Source: Bog-793 sp050013835
GTDB lineage: Bacteria > Actinomycetota > Acidimicrobiia > Acidimicrobiales > Bog-793
Length of the DNA stretch: 64,000 bases
Reading direction: 5' to 3'
NCBI GenBank assembly: GCA_050013835.1
Contig: JBEKEM010000001.1
Coordinates: forward strand, 62,001-126,000
Position numbers and translations under genes: made by a program. Below are positions 16,813 through 26,436 of the stretch, in pieces. Numbering within the stretch: the first letter of the stretch is position 1; each line of letters starts with the position of its first letter. The notes under the pieces were generated by a model that made no database searches, was not told the origin of the DNA, and worked only from the letters and a program-made list of their open reading frames with translations.

Positions 16813-17862
16813 ATGGAATACCGCCAGCTCGGCTACACGGGATTGCGGGTATCCGCCCTCGCCCTCGGCACGATGACCTTCGGGGGCCGTGGCAAGTTCG
16901 CCTTGGTCGGCGAAACCGAGATCGATGAGGCTCGGCGGATGATCGACCGGGCGCGCGACGGCGGCGTGAACTTCATCGACACGGCGGACGTCTACTCGGA
17001 CGGGCGGTCCGAGGAGATCGTCGGCGAGGTGATCAGGGGGCGCCGCGACGAGATCGTGCTCGCGACGAAGGCGCGCTTCGCGATGGGTGAAGGCCAGAAC
17101 GACGCCGGGCTCTCGCGCCGGTACCTCCTGCGGGCCTGCGAAGCGAGCCTCCGCCGTCTCGGGACCGACTACATCGACCTGTACCAGGTGCACCAGCGGG
17201 ACGGCCTGACCCCCATGGAGGAGACGCTCGACGCGCTCGACACCCTCGTCCACCAGGGGAAGGTGCGCTACGTCGGTTGTTCGAACCACTCGGCCTGGCA
17301 CGTGATGAAGGCGCTCGGCATTTCCGAGCGCCGCGGCCTGCAGCGCTACGTCACCCATCAGATCTACTACTCGCTGCTCAATCGGGAGGCCGAATACGAG
17401 CTCGTTCCCCTCGCCGTCGACCAGCAGATGGGGATCCTCATCTGGAGCCCGCTGGCGGGTGGCCTGCTTTCGGGGAAATACAGGCGCGGAGTAGAACCGC
17501 CGGCGGGCTCCCGGCAGACGACTCCCTGGGGAGAACCGCCCGTCTACGACAAGGAGCGGATGTACACGATCATCGACGCCCTGGTCGACGTGGCATCCGC
17601 CCGCGGGGCCTCTCCCGCCCAGACGGCGCTCGTCTGGCTGCTCGGGCGTCCGGCGGTCACGTCGGTGATCATCGGCGCGCGTAACGAGGAGCAGCTCGTC
17701 GACAACCTCGGTTCGATCGAGTGGACGCTCGACGAGGCCGAGCGATCCCGGCTCGACGAGGTCAGCGCGCCGCCGCTCATCTATCCGTACTGGCATCAGG
17801 CTGTTACCGCCCCGGAACGTCTCAGCCCTGCCGATGAGACGCTGCTCCGCCCGTACCATTGA
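16813..17862 (+). CDS. aldo/keto reductase
   Basis: 349 residues forming an AKR TIM barrel. The N-terminal YRQLGYTGLRVSALALGTMTFGG motif is followed by the catalytic tetrad Asp56, Tyr61 (DTADVYSDG), Lys86 (ATKAR) and His127 (YQVHQRD). The nucleotide-binding end has SVIIGARNEEQLVDNLGS. It would reduce or oxidise a sugar or aldehyde with NAD(P)H. Sitting between a sugar importer and xylose isomerase, it may act on the imported sugar or on an aldehyde from it; that is inference. The start ATG follows AAGGAGCCGCC at good spacing. Confidence 0.92.
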   Translation: MEYRQLGYTGLRVSALALGTMTFGGRGKFALVGETEIDEARRMIDRARDGGVNFIDTADVYSDGRSEEIVGEVIRGRRDEIVLATKARFAMGEGQNDAGLSRRYLLRACEASLRRLGTDYIDLYQVHQRDGLTPMEETLDALDTLVHQGKVRYVGCSNHSAWHVMKALGISERRGLQRYVTHQIYYSLLNREAEYELVPLAVDQQMGILIWSPLAGGLLSGKYRRGVEPPAGSRQTTPWGEPPVYDKERMYTIIDALVDVASARGASPAQTALVWLLGRPAVTSVIIGARNEEQLVDNLGSIEWTLDEAERSRLDEVSAPPLIYPYWHQAVTAPERLSPADETLLRPYH

Positions 17863-18003
17863 GAGGGCGGCGCAGTGACGGATCGGGCGACCGGAACGGG
17901 TAGCCGGCGAGCGAACAGAGCCGAGTAGCGGCCTCGCCCACCGGAGCCGCCAGGGTACCGATGGGCGACCGATCGAGTGGGCGTCCGGGGAGGTGGATGG
18001 AGA

Positions 18004-19188
18004 ATGGCCGTGCCAACGAAGGAAGACAAGTTCTCCTTTGGTCTGTGGACCGTCGGCTGGCAGGCGCGTGACACCTTCGGCGAGGCGACGCGCCCCCCCC
18101 TCGACCCCGTCGAGGCCGTCGGACACCTCGCCGAGCTCGGCGCCTGGGGTGTGACGTTCCATGACGACGACCTCGTCCCGTTCGGCAGCGACGAGTCCGA
18201 GCGCGCCCATCTGATCGCGCGCTTCCGTCGCGCCGTCGACAAGTGCGGCCTCGTGGTGCCCATGATGACGACGAACCTGTTCTCGCAACCGATGTTCAAG
18301 GAGGGCGCCTTCACCGCCAACGACCGCGGTATCCGCCGCTACGCCCTGCGCAAGGTGATGCGGAACCTCGATCTTGCCGACGAGCTCGGAGCGACGACCT
18401 ACGTCTTCTGGGGGGGACGGGAGGGCTCCGAGACCGATGCCGCCAAGGACGTGCAGGCGGCGCTCGAGCGCTACCGGGAGGGGCTCGACTTCCTCGCCCA
18501 ATACGTCATCGACGAGGGCTACCACATCCGCTTCGCGATCGAACCCAAGCCCAACGAGCCGCGGGGCGACATCCTCCTGCCGACCGTCGGGGCCGCCCTC
18601 GCCTTCATCGCCACGCTGGAGCACCAGGAGATGGTCGGCGTCAACCCCGAGGTGGGGCACGAGCAGATGGCGGGAATGAACTTCGTGCACAGCATCTCCC
18701 AGGCCCTCTGGCACGGGAAGCTGTTCCACATCGACCTGAACGGCCAGCGTGGGGCCAAGTTCGACCAGGACCTCGTCTTCGGCCACGGCGACCTCGTCAG
18801 CGCCTTCTTCCTCGTCGATCTGCTCGAGAACGGTGGGCCCGATGGCGGCCCGGCCTACGACGGACCGCGGCACTTCGACTTCAAGCCCCAGCGAACCGAG
18901 GACAAGGTCGGCGTCTGGGAATCAGCCGCCTCGAACATGACGACGTACCTCCTGCTCAAAGAGCGGGCGCGGGCGTTCCGCCAGGACCCGGAGGTGCGCG
19001 CCGCGCTTGTGGCGAGCCAGGTCGCCGAGCTTTCGGTCCCGACCCTCGCCGCAGGAGAGAAGGCGGCGGAGCTCAGCGCCGACCTCGACGCCTTCGAGCG
19101 CTACGACGTCGCTGCCGCCGGGGTCAGGGGTTGCGGCTTCGCCCGTCTCGACCAGCTCGCGATCGAGCACCTGCTCGGTGCGCGCTGA
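18004..19188 (+). CDS. xylA: xylose isomerase
   Basis: 394 residues, the length of class I (actinobacterial-type) xylose isomerases. It has GLWTVGWQARDTFGEATR near the N-terminus, the His53-containing TFHDDDLVPFG, TTNLFSQPMFKEGAFTANDR, YVFWGGREG, and the metal-binding run IEPKPNEPRGD. It continues with VGVNPEVGHEQMAG, FHIDLNGQRG and FDQDLVFGHGD. It converts D-xylose to D-xylulose using two divalent metals. ATG 18004 is preceded by GGGGAGGTGGATGGAGA; a GTG nine codons upstream is less likely. The kinase that uses its product follows after 63 bases. Confidence 0.97.
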   Translation: MAVPTKEDKFSFGLWTVGWQARDTFGEATRPPLDPVEAVGHLAELGAWGVTFHDDDLVPFGSDESERAHLIARFRRAVDKCGLVVPMMTTNLFSQPMFKEGAFTANDRGIRRYALRKVMRNLDLADELGATTYVFWGGREGSETDAAKDVQAALERYREGLDFLAQYVIDEGYHIRFAIEPKPNEPRGDILLPTVGAALAFIATLEHQEMVGVNPEVGHEQMAGMNFVHSISQALWHGKLFHIDLNGQRGAKFDQDLVFGHGDLVSAFFLVDLLENGGPDGGPAYDGPRHFDFKPQRTEDKVGVWESAASNMTTYLLLKERARAFRQDPEVRAALVASQVAELSVPTLAAGEKAAELSADLDAFERYDVAAAGVRGCGFARLDQLAIEHLLGAR

Positions 19189-19251
19189 CCGCCGGGCTTC
19201 GTCGATGCCGGCCACGTGCGTTGCGGGGTTCCCTGCGGGACGGGCTGAGCG

Positions 19252-20697
19252 ATGACGCTCGTCGCCGGGGTCGACTCGTCCACCCAGTCGTGCAAGGTCG
19301 TCGTCTGCGACGCCGCCACCGGGAAGGTCGTTCGCTTCGCGAGCGCGCCGCATCCTGACGGCACCGAGATCGACCCGGCGGCATGGCTGAGGGCGCTGCA
19401 CACCGCAATCGACGAGGCCGGGGGCCTGGGCGACGTCGCTGCCGTCGCCGTCGCGGCGCAGCAGCACGGCATGGTGTGTCTCGACGGAGCCGGCGCGGTC
19501 GTCCGGCCGGCGCAGCTGTGGAACGACATGCGGTCGGCGCCCGCCGCGGCGGAGCTCATCGACGAGCTCGGCGGCCCGGTCGACGGGGCGCGGGCCTGGG
19601 CGGACGCCGTCGGCAGCGTTCCGACGGCGTCGTTCACCGTCACGAAGCTGCGCTGGCTCGCCGAGCACGAACCGGACAACGCCGCGCGGACCGCCTCGGT
19701 GTGCCTTCCCCACGACTGGCTCACCTGGCAGCTCGGCGGTGCCTTGACCGGGCGGGCGCCCGGCGAGGGCGGCCTCGCGACGGACCGGGGTGACGCCAGT
19801 GGCACCGGCTACTTCTCACCCGCGACCGGCGCCTACCGCCTTGACCTGCTGGGGCGCGCGCTCGGGCGGCCAACGGGGGTTCCGGGGGTGCTCGGCCCTT
19901 CGCAGCCCGCCGGCAAGACACCGGACGGCGTGACGCTGGGCTGCGGGACCGGGGACAACGCCGGCGCGGCGCTCGGTGTCGCCGCCTCCCCCGGGGACGT
20001 CATCGTCTCGATCGGGACCTCGGGAACGGTCTTCGCCGTGTGTGACCACCCGGTAGCGGACGCGACCGGGACGATCGCGGGGTTCGCCGACGCGACCGGC
20101 CTGTTCCTCCCGCTCGTGTGCACGGTCAACGCGGCACGCGTCTTCACGGCCGTGGGGGATCTCCTCAGCGCAGACCAGCGCAAGTTCTCGTCGCTCGCCC
20201 TCCACGCGCCGGCAGGCGCCGACGGCCTCGTCGTCGTCCCGTACCTCGAGGGGGAGCGGACGCCGAACCGGCCGTTCGCCACCGGCGCCGTGCACGGCCT
20301 CCGACTCGGGACCGCGACCCCGCGGCACCTCGCCCGTGCCGCCGTGGAGGGCGTGCTCTGCGGCCTGGCCGTCGGCCTCGACGCCCTGCTCGCTAAGGGC
20401 GTGCGCGCGGAGCGCGTGATCCTCATCGGGGGGGCGAGCCGTTCCGAAGCGGTCCGGCGGATCGCCCCCGGGATCTTCGGGCGGCCGGTCGTCGTTCCGG
20501 AGGCGGCGCAGCACGTCGCCATCGGCGCGGCGCGGCAGGCGGCGTGGGCCCTCTCGGGAGGGGCCGAGCCCCCCACATGGTCGTCCGGCAAGAGCGCGAC
20601 CTACGAGGGGGAGCCGCTCGACTTCGTCCGGGAGCGCTACGCGGAGGTCTGCGACATGACGGCGGAGCTCCCAGGGGAAGGTCCCGTCGCAAGATGA
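19252..20697 (+). CDS. xylB: xylulokinase
   Basis: 481 residues of the FGGY carbohydrate kinase family. The N-terminal phosphate loop is AGVDSSTQSCKVVVCD; substrate-contact segments AQQHGMV and RPAQLWNDMR follow, then LPHDWLTWQLGG. The catalytic-Asp region is GCGTGDNAGAALG, and ATP-site motifs are IGTSGTVF and LIGGASRSEAVR. It phosphorylates D-xylulose to xylulose-5-phosphate, entering the pentose phosphate pathway. It is located directly after xylA on the same strand. Start ATG 19252 fits the family N-terminus; a longer frame is not available. Confidence 0.95.
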   Translation: MTLVAGVDSSTQSCKVVVCDAATGKVVRFASAPHPDGTEIDPAAWLRALHTAIDEAGGLGDVAAVAVAAQQHGMVCLDGAGAVVRPAQLWNDMRSAPAAAELIDELGGPVDGARAWADAVGSVPTASFTVTKLRWLAEHEPDNAARTASVCLPHDWLTWQLGGALTGRAPGEGGLATDRGDASGTGYFSPATGAYRLDLLGRALGRPTGVPGVLGPSQPAGKTPDGVTLGCGTGDNAGAALGVAASPGDVIVSIGTSGTVFAVCDHPVADATGTIAGFADATGLFLPLVCTVNAARVFTAVGDLLSADQRKFSSLALHAPAGADGLVVVPYLEGERTPNRPFATGAVHGLRLGTATPRHLARAAVEGVLCGLAVGLDALLAKGVRAERVILIGGASRSEAVRRIAPGIFGRPVVVPEAAQHVAIGAARQAAWALSGGAEPPTWSSGKSATYEGEPLDFVRERYAEVCDMTAELPGEGPVAR

Positions 20698-20896
20698 CGT
20701 CCGCTCCCGGCGACGTGCCGGCCGGTGGGCGCCGGCATCGTCTCCGGGCGGAGCCAGTGGCGCCGCTTCCGGCGCGCCGGCGGTTGCGGGACGGGGGGTC
20801 AGGTGGCGAAGAATTGGGACGGCGCGCCGAGGGATTGCTGGGGACGGTCCCCGGCGCGCGTGAGGCGTCAGGACGACGCGATCGGGCGGGTGGATC

Positions 20897-22582
20897 ATGA
20901 GTAGCGCAGCTTCGGCTGGCAGGCGAGTGGCGATCGGGGTTGATTTCGGCACGGCGTCGGGCCGGGTGCTCCTTCTCGACCTTGCGACCGGAGAGGAGGT
21001 CGCCGTCTCCGAGGTCAGGTACCCGCACGGCGTGATCGACGCGCGTCTGCCCTCGAACAATGCCGAGCTGCCGCCCGACACGGCGCTGCAGGACCCGGAC
21101 GACTACCTCGAGGTCCTCTACCGTGGGATCCCCGAAGCGCTGGAGGCGGGAGGCGTCCGGGCGGAGGACGTGGTCGGCATCGGCATCGACTTCACCGCCT
21201 GCACGGTCCTGCCGGTGACCGGGGACGGCACACCGCTGTGCCGGATCGACCGGTTCCGGGAGCACCCCTTCGCCTGGGTCAAGTTGTGGAAGCATCACTC
21301 CGCCCAGTCGATCGCCGATCGGCTGAACGAGGTCGCGACCGACCGCGGCGAGGCGTTCCCCGCCCGCTACGGCGGGCGCCTGTCCTCGGAGTGGTACTTC
21401 CCGAAGCTCATCGAGACCTGGCTGGGCGATCGCAGCGTCTACGACGCGATGGACGCCTACGTCGAGGCGACTGACTGGGTGATCTGGCAGCTCACGGGGA
21501 ACCTCGTGCGCGCGAGCTGCACTGCCGGTTACAAGGCGTGCTGGTCGGCGAAGGAGGGCCTGCCGCCCCGAGCGTTCTTCGATGCCGCCTATCCCGGTTT
21601 CCCGGACCCGAGCGACAAGCTGGGGACGAGCTTCGCCCCTCCCGGCCGGTCCGCCGGGACCCTCCAGCCCGAGATGGCGGCCCGTCTCGGCCTGAGCCCG
21701 GCGGTCGCCGTGGCGGTCGGCAACGTCGACTCGTTCGTGGCGGTCCCCGGAGCCGGCGTCGAGCTTCCCGGCGTGTTCGTGATGGTCGTCGGCACGTCGA
21801 TCTGCGATCTCGTCATCGACCGGCGCGAGGTCAAGATGGCGGGGATCACCGGCGTCGTCGAGGACGGCATCCTCCCCGGGTTCTTCGGCTACGAGGCGGG
21901 CCAGGCCGCTGTGGGCGACATGTTCGCCTGGTTCGGGAACCAGCTGATCGGCTTCGGTGACGGTGGTCCCGGCGGGGACTGGTACCAGAGGCTCGAGCGT
22001 GAGGCGGCGTCGTCCGCGCCCGGCGCGAGCGGGCTCGTCGCCCTCGACTGGTGGAACGGCAACCGGACGATCATCGGCGACGCCGACCTCTCGGGGGTGA
22101 TCGCCGGCCTCACGCTGGCGACGTCGGCGGGCGAGGTCTACCGGGCGCTGCTCGAGTCGGTGGCCTTCGGGACGCGGCGGATCATCGAGAACTTCGTCGG
22201 GAATGGGATACCCCTCACGGAGGTGGTCGCCTGTGGCGGGATCGCCGAGCGCAGCGCGCTCATGATGCAGCTCCTCGCCGACGTGACCGGGCTGCCGGTG
22301 ACGATCCCCGACTCGAGCCAGATCCCGGCCCGCGGCTCAGCGCTGTTCGGCGCCGTCGCCGCCGGTTCGGCCCGGGGGGGCTTTGACGACATCGGGACCG
22401 CCGTCGTCGAGCTCAGACCGGCGACGTCGCGTCGCTACGAGACGTCGGCGCCCGATCTGGCGACCTACGACGGGGTCTACGCCGTCTTCCGTGCGCTGCA
22501 CGACGAGCTCGGTGTCGAGCACGCCGAGTGGCTGCACCGGCTGAAGCAGATCCGCCGCGCGGCGCTCGCGGCCCACGTGTGA
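20897..22582 (+). CDS. araB: L-ribulokinase
   Basis: 561 residues, the size of AraB rather than of shorter FGGY kinases. It shows GVDFGTASGRVLLLDLATGEEV at the N-terminus, the ribulokinase-typical HPFAWVKLWKHHSAQ and GRLSSEWYFPKLIETW. It continues with VEATDWVIWQLTG, GNVDSFVAVPGAGV near the catalytic Asp, and the ATP-site GTSICDLV and VACGGIAERS motifs. It phosphorylates L-ribulose to L-ribulose-5-phosphate. ATG 20897 follows GGGTGGATC. It heads the araB-araA-araD series, with 49 bases to araA. Confidence 0.95.
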   Translation: MSSAASAGRRVAIGVDFGTASGRVLLLDLATGEEVAVSEVRYPHGVIDARLPSNNAELPPDTALQDPDDYLEVLYRGIPEALEAGGVRAEDVVGIGIDFTACTVLPVTGDGTPLCRIDRFREHPFAWVKLWKHHSAQSIADRLNEVATDRGEAFPARYGGRLSSEWYFPKLIETWLGDRSVYDAMDAYVEATDWVIWQLTGNLVRASCTAGYKACWSAKEGLPPRAFFDAAYPGFPDPSDKLGTSFAPPGRSAGTLQPEMAARLGLSPAVAVAVGNVDSFVAVPGAGVELPGVFVMVVGTSICDLVIDRREVKMAGITGVVEDGILPGFFGYEAGQAAVGDMFAWFGNQLIGFGDGGPGGDWYQRLEREAASSAPGASGLVALDWWNGNRTIIGDADLSGVIAGLTLATSAGEVYRALLESVAFGTRRIIENFVGNGIPLTEVVACGGIAERSALMMQLLADVTGLPVTIPDSSQIPARGSALFGAVAAGSARGGFDDIGTAVVELRPATSRRYETSAPDLATYDGVYAVFRALHDELGVEHAEWLHRLKQIRRAALAAHV

Positions 22583-22631
22583 TCGCGCAAGCAAGCCCGC
22601 CGCCCGGGGACGAGTCGCAAGGGAGGGTGCG

Positions 22632-24032
22632 ATGCTGACGAGAGGACGACCTCGCATCGGGATGCTCGGCATCATGCAGGAGCTCTACGACGAGATGATC
22701 CCGCGTATCACGGAACACCAGGCGGAGTTCTCGCGGCAGCTGTGCGCGCGTCTCGCCCCCGCCGCCGAGGTCGTCTTCACCCGGCCGGCGCGCAACCGCG
22801 CCGACGTCGAGGAGATCGTGCAGGACCTCGGCGGGCGGGAACTCGACGGGATCATGATCGTCATGCTCACCTACGGACCCGCGATGCGGACGCTGCGCGC
22901 GCTCCAGGAGAACTCGTTGCCCGTCCTGCTCGCCAACATCCAGCCCGAGCCGGCGGTGACGGCGGAGTGGACGATGGACGACCTCACCTACAACCAGGGG
23001 ATCCACGGGGCCCAGGACCAGTCGAACGCGCTGCTGCGCGCCGGCCTGCCGTACTCGGTGATCACGGACGACTGGCGGTCGGCGGCATTCCTCGCCTCCT
23101 TCGAGTCCTGGGCGAAGGCCGCGCAGACGGTGACCAGGTGGAAAAGGACGAAGATCGCGCTGTTCGGCTACCCGATGAACGGTATGGAGGACGTCGTCTA
23201 CGACGCGGCGGCCCTGCTCCGCAAGCTCGGCCCGATGATCGTCAACGAGAACCTCGGGGACGTCTACCAGCGGATGCAGGCCGTCGGCGCCGACGCCGTC
23301 GAGGAAGTCCGCCAAAGGCACGCCGCCCAGTTCGAGATCGACCCGCAGCTCAGCCGGGAAAGCCACGAGTACGCGATCCGCTTCGAGCTCGCGGTGAGGG
23401 CGATCCTCTCGGAGGGCGGCTACGACGGATGGTCGATGCACTTCGAGCCCGTCGGGCGCGACGGCCGCTTCGAGCAGCTCCCGCTGCTTGCCGCCTCGAA
23501 CACGATGGCGGACGGTTACGGCTACGGAGCCGAAGGGGACACCAACGCCGCCGCGCTCGTCTGCGCCGCCCACACGCTCATCGGCGACGCCCATTTCAGC
23601 GAGATGTACGCGATGGACTACGAGCTCGATTCCGTACTCATCAGCCACATGGGTGAGGGCAACTGGAGGATCGCGCGACACGACCGGCCGGTCCGCCTGA
23701 TCGACCGCCCGCTCGGGATCGGCGGTCTCGGCAATCCGCCGACGGCGGTGTTCTCAGCCGAGCCCGGGGTCGCGACGGTCGCCACGCTCATCCCCCTGGA
23801 GGGCGAGTTCTACCGGCTCGCCGTCGCCCGCGGCGAGGTGCTCGACACTCCGGAGCTGCCGCTCGTCCAGATGCCGTACTTCCACTTCCGGCCGGACTCG
23901 GGGATGCGTCCGTTCCTCACGTCCTGGCTGCGCAACGGGGGGACGCACCATTTCTGTCTGAACCCGGGCGATCATGTCGAACGCTGGCGGCTCCTCGCCG
24001 AGCTGGCCGAAATCGACCACGTCGCGATCTGA
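22632..24032 (+). CDS. araA: L-arabinose isomerase
   Basis: 466 residues, slightly shorter than the ~500 of E. coli AraA but in the range of actinobacterial forms. Characteristic parts are IGMLGIMQELYDEMIPRI, IMIVMLTYGPAMRTLRAL, GIHGAQDQSNALLRAG, YGYGAEGDTNAAALVCAA with metal-ligand Glu, HMGEGNWRIA, and the C-terminal THHFCLNPGDHVERW with His ligands. It isomerises L-arabinose to L-ribulose with Mn2+. It sits between araB and araD, completing the pathway. The ATG follows GGGAGGGTGCG. Confidence 0.93.
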   Translation: MLTRGRPRIGMLGIMQELYDEMIPRITEHQAEFSRQLCARLAPAAEVVFTRPARNRADVEEIVQDLGGRELDGIMIVMLTYGPAMRTLRALQENSLPVLLANIQPEPAVTAEWTMDDLTYNQGIHGAQDQSNALLRAGLPYSVITDDWRSAAFLASFESWAKAAQTVTRWKRTKIALFGYPMNGMEDVVYDAAALLRKLGPMIVNENLGDVYQRMQAVGADAVEEVRQRHAAQFEIDPQLSRESHEYAIRFELAVRAILSEGGYDGWSMHFEPVGRDGRFEQLPLLAASNTMADGYGYGAEGDTNAAALVCAAHTLIGDAHFSEMYAMDYELDSVLISHMGEGNWRIARHDRPVRLIDRPLGIGGLGNPPTAVFSAEPGVATVATLIPLEGEFYRLAVARGEVLDTPELPLVQMPYFHFRPDSGMRPFLTSWLRNGGTHHFCLNPGDHVERWRLLAELAEIDHVAI

Positions 24033-24044
24033 AGGAGGCGACCG

Positions 24045-24743
24045 ATGGGCATCCGCAAGGGCCTTCGTGAAGAGGTGCTGGAGGCCAACCTCGCACTGGT
24101 GCGGCACGGCCTCGTGACCCTGACGTGGGGGAACGCGAGCGGGATCGACCGCGCGAGCGGGCTCGTGGCGATCAAGCCGAGCGGCGTCCCCTACGAGGTG
24201 ATGGGTGCCGACGACATCGTCGTCGTCGACTTGGAGGGACGGGTCGTCGAGGGCACGTGCCGCCCTTCGACCGACGTCGCGACCCACGTACTTCTCTACC
24301 GCGACTTCCCCGAGATCGGTGGTGTCGTCCACACCCACTCGACCTGGGCGACGTCGTGGGCCCAGGCCGGGCGGGCGATCCCGATTCTCGGGACGACGCA
24401 CGCCGATCTGTGTCCCGGGGCCGTGCCGATCGCCCGCCGTCTCACCGACGACGAGGTCCGCGGCGCCTACGAGGAGAACACCGGGGTCGTCCTGCGGGAG
24501 GCGATCGGCGATCGGGGGATCGAGGAGGTCCCCTGCGCCCTCGTCCCCGGCCACGGGCCGTTCACCTGGGGGAAGGACGCCGCCCAGGCGGTCGAGCGGG
24601 CCGTCACGCTGGAACAGGTCGCCCGCGTGGCGGTCCTCACCCTCGTCATCGACCCCGAGGCGGCTCCCCTGCCGGAGGTCGTCGTGGAACGTCACTACAC
24701 GAGGAAACACGGACCCGGCGCCTACTACGGCCAGCCCGCCTGA
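24045..24743 (+). CDS. araD: L-ribulose-5-phosphate 4-epimerase
   Basis: 232 residues of the class II aldolase/epimerase fold. It has TWGNASG, the phosphate site KPSGVPYE, RPSTDVATH with the catalytic/zinc Asp-His region, and the zinc ligands VHTHS. Later features are TTHADLCPG, GHGPFTWG and the C-terminal RKHGPGAYYGQ motif that separates AraD from fuculose aldolases. It converts L-ribulose-5-phosphate to D-xylulose-5-phosphate, joining the xylose branch. It starts 12 bases after araA behind GAAGGAGGCGACC, so the two are clearly co-translated. It converges with the araM-type gene. Confidence 0.95.
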   Translation: MGIRKGLREEVLEANLALVRHGLVTLTWGNASGIDRASGLVAIKPSGVPYEVMGADDIVVVDLEGRVVEGTCRPSTDVATHVLLYRDFPEIGGVVHTHSTWATSWAQAGRAIPILGTTHADLCPGAVPIARRLTDDEVRGAYEENTGVVLREAIGDRGIEEVPCALVPGHGPFTWGKDAAQAVERAVTLEQVARVAVLTLVIDPEAAPLPEVVVERHYTRKHGPGAYYGQPA

Positions 24744-24766
24744 GGGGAGGCCGGAGGGCCAGTACC

Positions 24767-24781
24767 CCTCCCTAGGGGAGG
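24767..24781. terminator. short hairpin between araD and the convergent araM-like gene
   Basis: CCTCCC (24767-24772) pairs with GGGAGG (24776-24781) around TAG, which is itself the stop codon of the minus-strand gene. It is weak and lacks a T-run. Confidence 0.25.
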
Positions 24782-26130
24782 ATCCCGTCGATCGCCTCGT
24801 CGAGCCTGCCCTGGCCCGCCAGGAAGTCGATCACCGTGTAACGGGACCGGATCCGGTTCGCCCAGCGGAACGTCGCCCTGAGCGTCGCCGCGTCGAGGCC
24901 GAGATACCCCGGGTCTGCGGGGATCCCCGCCGCCGCCAGTGCCTTCGTGACGGGAGGAAACGGCCGCATCGCCTCGACGGCACGCGCCTGTGCTGCCGCC
25001 CACTGTGACGGGGACTTCGGCCAAGACGAACCGTGTTCCGAGATGAAGGCGCGCTTGGCCTCCATGACGGCGCGCACCTCGTCCTCGTGGCCAGCGAACC
25101 ACAGGTGCGTGCCCGTTGCGTCGCCGTCCTCGACGGGGAAGGGAGCGGCGAGCTCGGCCACTCCGCCGCCGAAGGCGAAGGTCTGCAGGCGCGTCGCGAA
25201 CTGCGTCGCGTAGCCCACCTGGAGCCCGTGGGGGGCGTGGGGCCGCCGGCCCTGGGAGGCGAGGAGGTCCCAGAAGTGCGAGGCGTGGTGCTCGCAGCCG
25301 CTCGCCGGCCGGGAGCTCCCGACCATCGCCATCGCGACCCCGGACTCGATGAGGCCGCCGAGGAGCCCGGTGACCGCCTCCGGCGAGGCCGCGAGGATGC
25401 CGGCGACGTTCGCCGCCGCCTCCGCGACCGGCCCGATGACCCGCCGCTCGACCTCGGCGCAGAACGGCTCGCCGTAGAGGGCGTGCGCCATCAGCCAGTC
25501 GAGGCGCGCCACCGCCTTGCCGAGCAGGTCGCCGAGGCCCGACCGCGCCATCTCCGGTGGGGCCGCGGCGACGGTTGCCGGCTCGGCGAAGATGGCGACG
25601 GGGGTCTTCGCTGGCAGGGTCGTCTTCATGCCGCCGAACTGCATCGCCGCCACGCCGGAGGCGTAGCCGTCCATCGAGGCGGCGGTCGGCACGCTCAAGA
25701 ATTCACGCTCGGTGCGGCTCGCCGCGTAACGGGTGAGGTCGGTGATCACCCCGGAGCCGACGGCGACGAGGAGATCGGCTTCCGTCGCTCCCAGCGCCCC
25801 ATCGAGTCGGGCGACGCTCGTCTCGTCGGCGAGGAGATCGCGGCGCTCCGGGAAGCAGAGTGCCGCCACCTGCAGTCCCTGCCGGGACAGTTCCCCGACG
25901 ACACGCCCGCCGGCGACCTCCTCGGTATTGGCGTCCATGACGACGAACGGCCTCGTCGAGCCGCGCCCCCGCACGTAGTCGCCGAGCTCGTCGATCGCCT
26001 GGCCGTCGATCACCACCACCTCGATGGGGACGTGGTGGATCGCACCGCAGGCGCAGCGGCGGCGAGGCACCCGCCCGCCGGTGGGCGGCGGCGCGACACC
26101 GCGGGGCCCGGGCGCCACCCGGCCCGTCAC
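24772..26130 (-). CDS. egsA: sn-glycerol-1-phosphate dehydrogenase, AraM/EgsA type
   Basis: 452 residues from GTG 26130, preceded by GGGAAGG. The frame is open far upstream, but that part is Arg/Pro-rich shadow sequence. An N-terminal Cys/His-rich stretch (CACGAIHHVPIEVVVIDG) leads into an iron-alcohol-dehydrogenase-like fold. It has DANTEEVAGG, LLVAVGSGVITDLTRYAA (NAD and metal region), VPTAASMDGYASGVAAM, SGLGDLLGKAVARLDW, and the His ligands GCEHHASHF and HGLQVGYAT. AraM of Bacillus reduces DHAP to sn-glycerol-1-phosphate and lies in the arabinose operon. Here too the gene abuts araD, but on the opposite strand. Its physiological role is uncertain. Confidence 0.85.
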   Translation of the reverse strand: MTGRVAPGPRGVAPPPTGGRVPRRRCACGAIHHVPIEVVVIDGQAIDELGDYVRGRGSTRPFVVMDANTEEVAGGRVVGELSRQGLQVAALCFPERRDLLADETSVARLDGALGATEADLLVAVGSGVITDLTRYAASRTEREFLSVPTAASMDGYASGVAAMQFGGMKTTLPAKTPVAIFAEPATVAAAPPEMARSGLGDLLGKAVARLDWLMAHALYGEPFCAEVERRVIGPVAEAAANVAGILAASPEAVTGLLGGLIESGVAMAMVGSSRPASGCEHHASHFWDLLASQGRRPHAPHGLQVGYATQFATRLQTFAFGGGVAELAAPFPVEDGDATGTHLWFAGHEDEVRAVMEAKRAFISEHGSSWPKSPSQWAAAQARAVEAMRPFPPVTKALAAAGIPADPGYLGLDAATLRATFRWANRIRSRYTVIDFLAGQGRLDEAIDGILP

Positions 26131-26436
26131 GTGCCTTCCCGCCGAGACCTGCGCCGCGCCGGCGTTCGAGAGGGGATCGAGGACGTCGTGGGACCAGGGT
26201 AGGCGAAGGCGGTCACCGACGGGCGCCCGCCGGGCCCGCAGAGACGCGCGCCGCGTCGTTTCGCGCCCCGGGTCTGCCCGCCGTGTCGCCCGACCGCCGG
26301 CGCAAGCATGACCGGCGGCTCCCGCCGTCCTAGTGTCGGTGGTCGTGCAAGGAGGACGGCTGGTCCCAGGATCGCGACATCGCGCGCGCCCCGGGCTCTC
26401 CTCGGCCGGTGGCCGTGGCCCCGGCGTCCTGGAACC

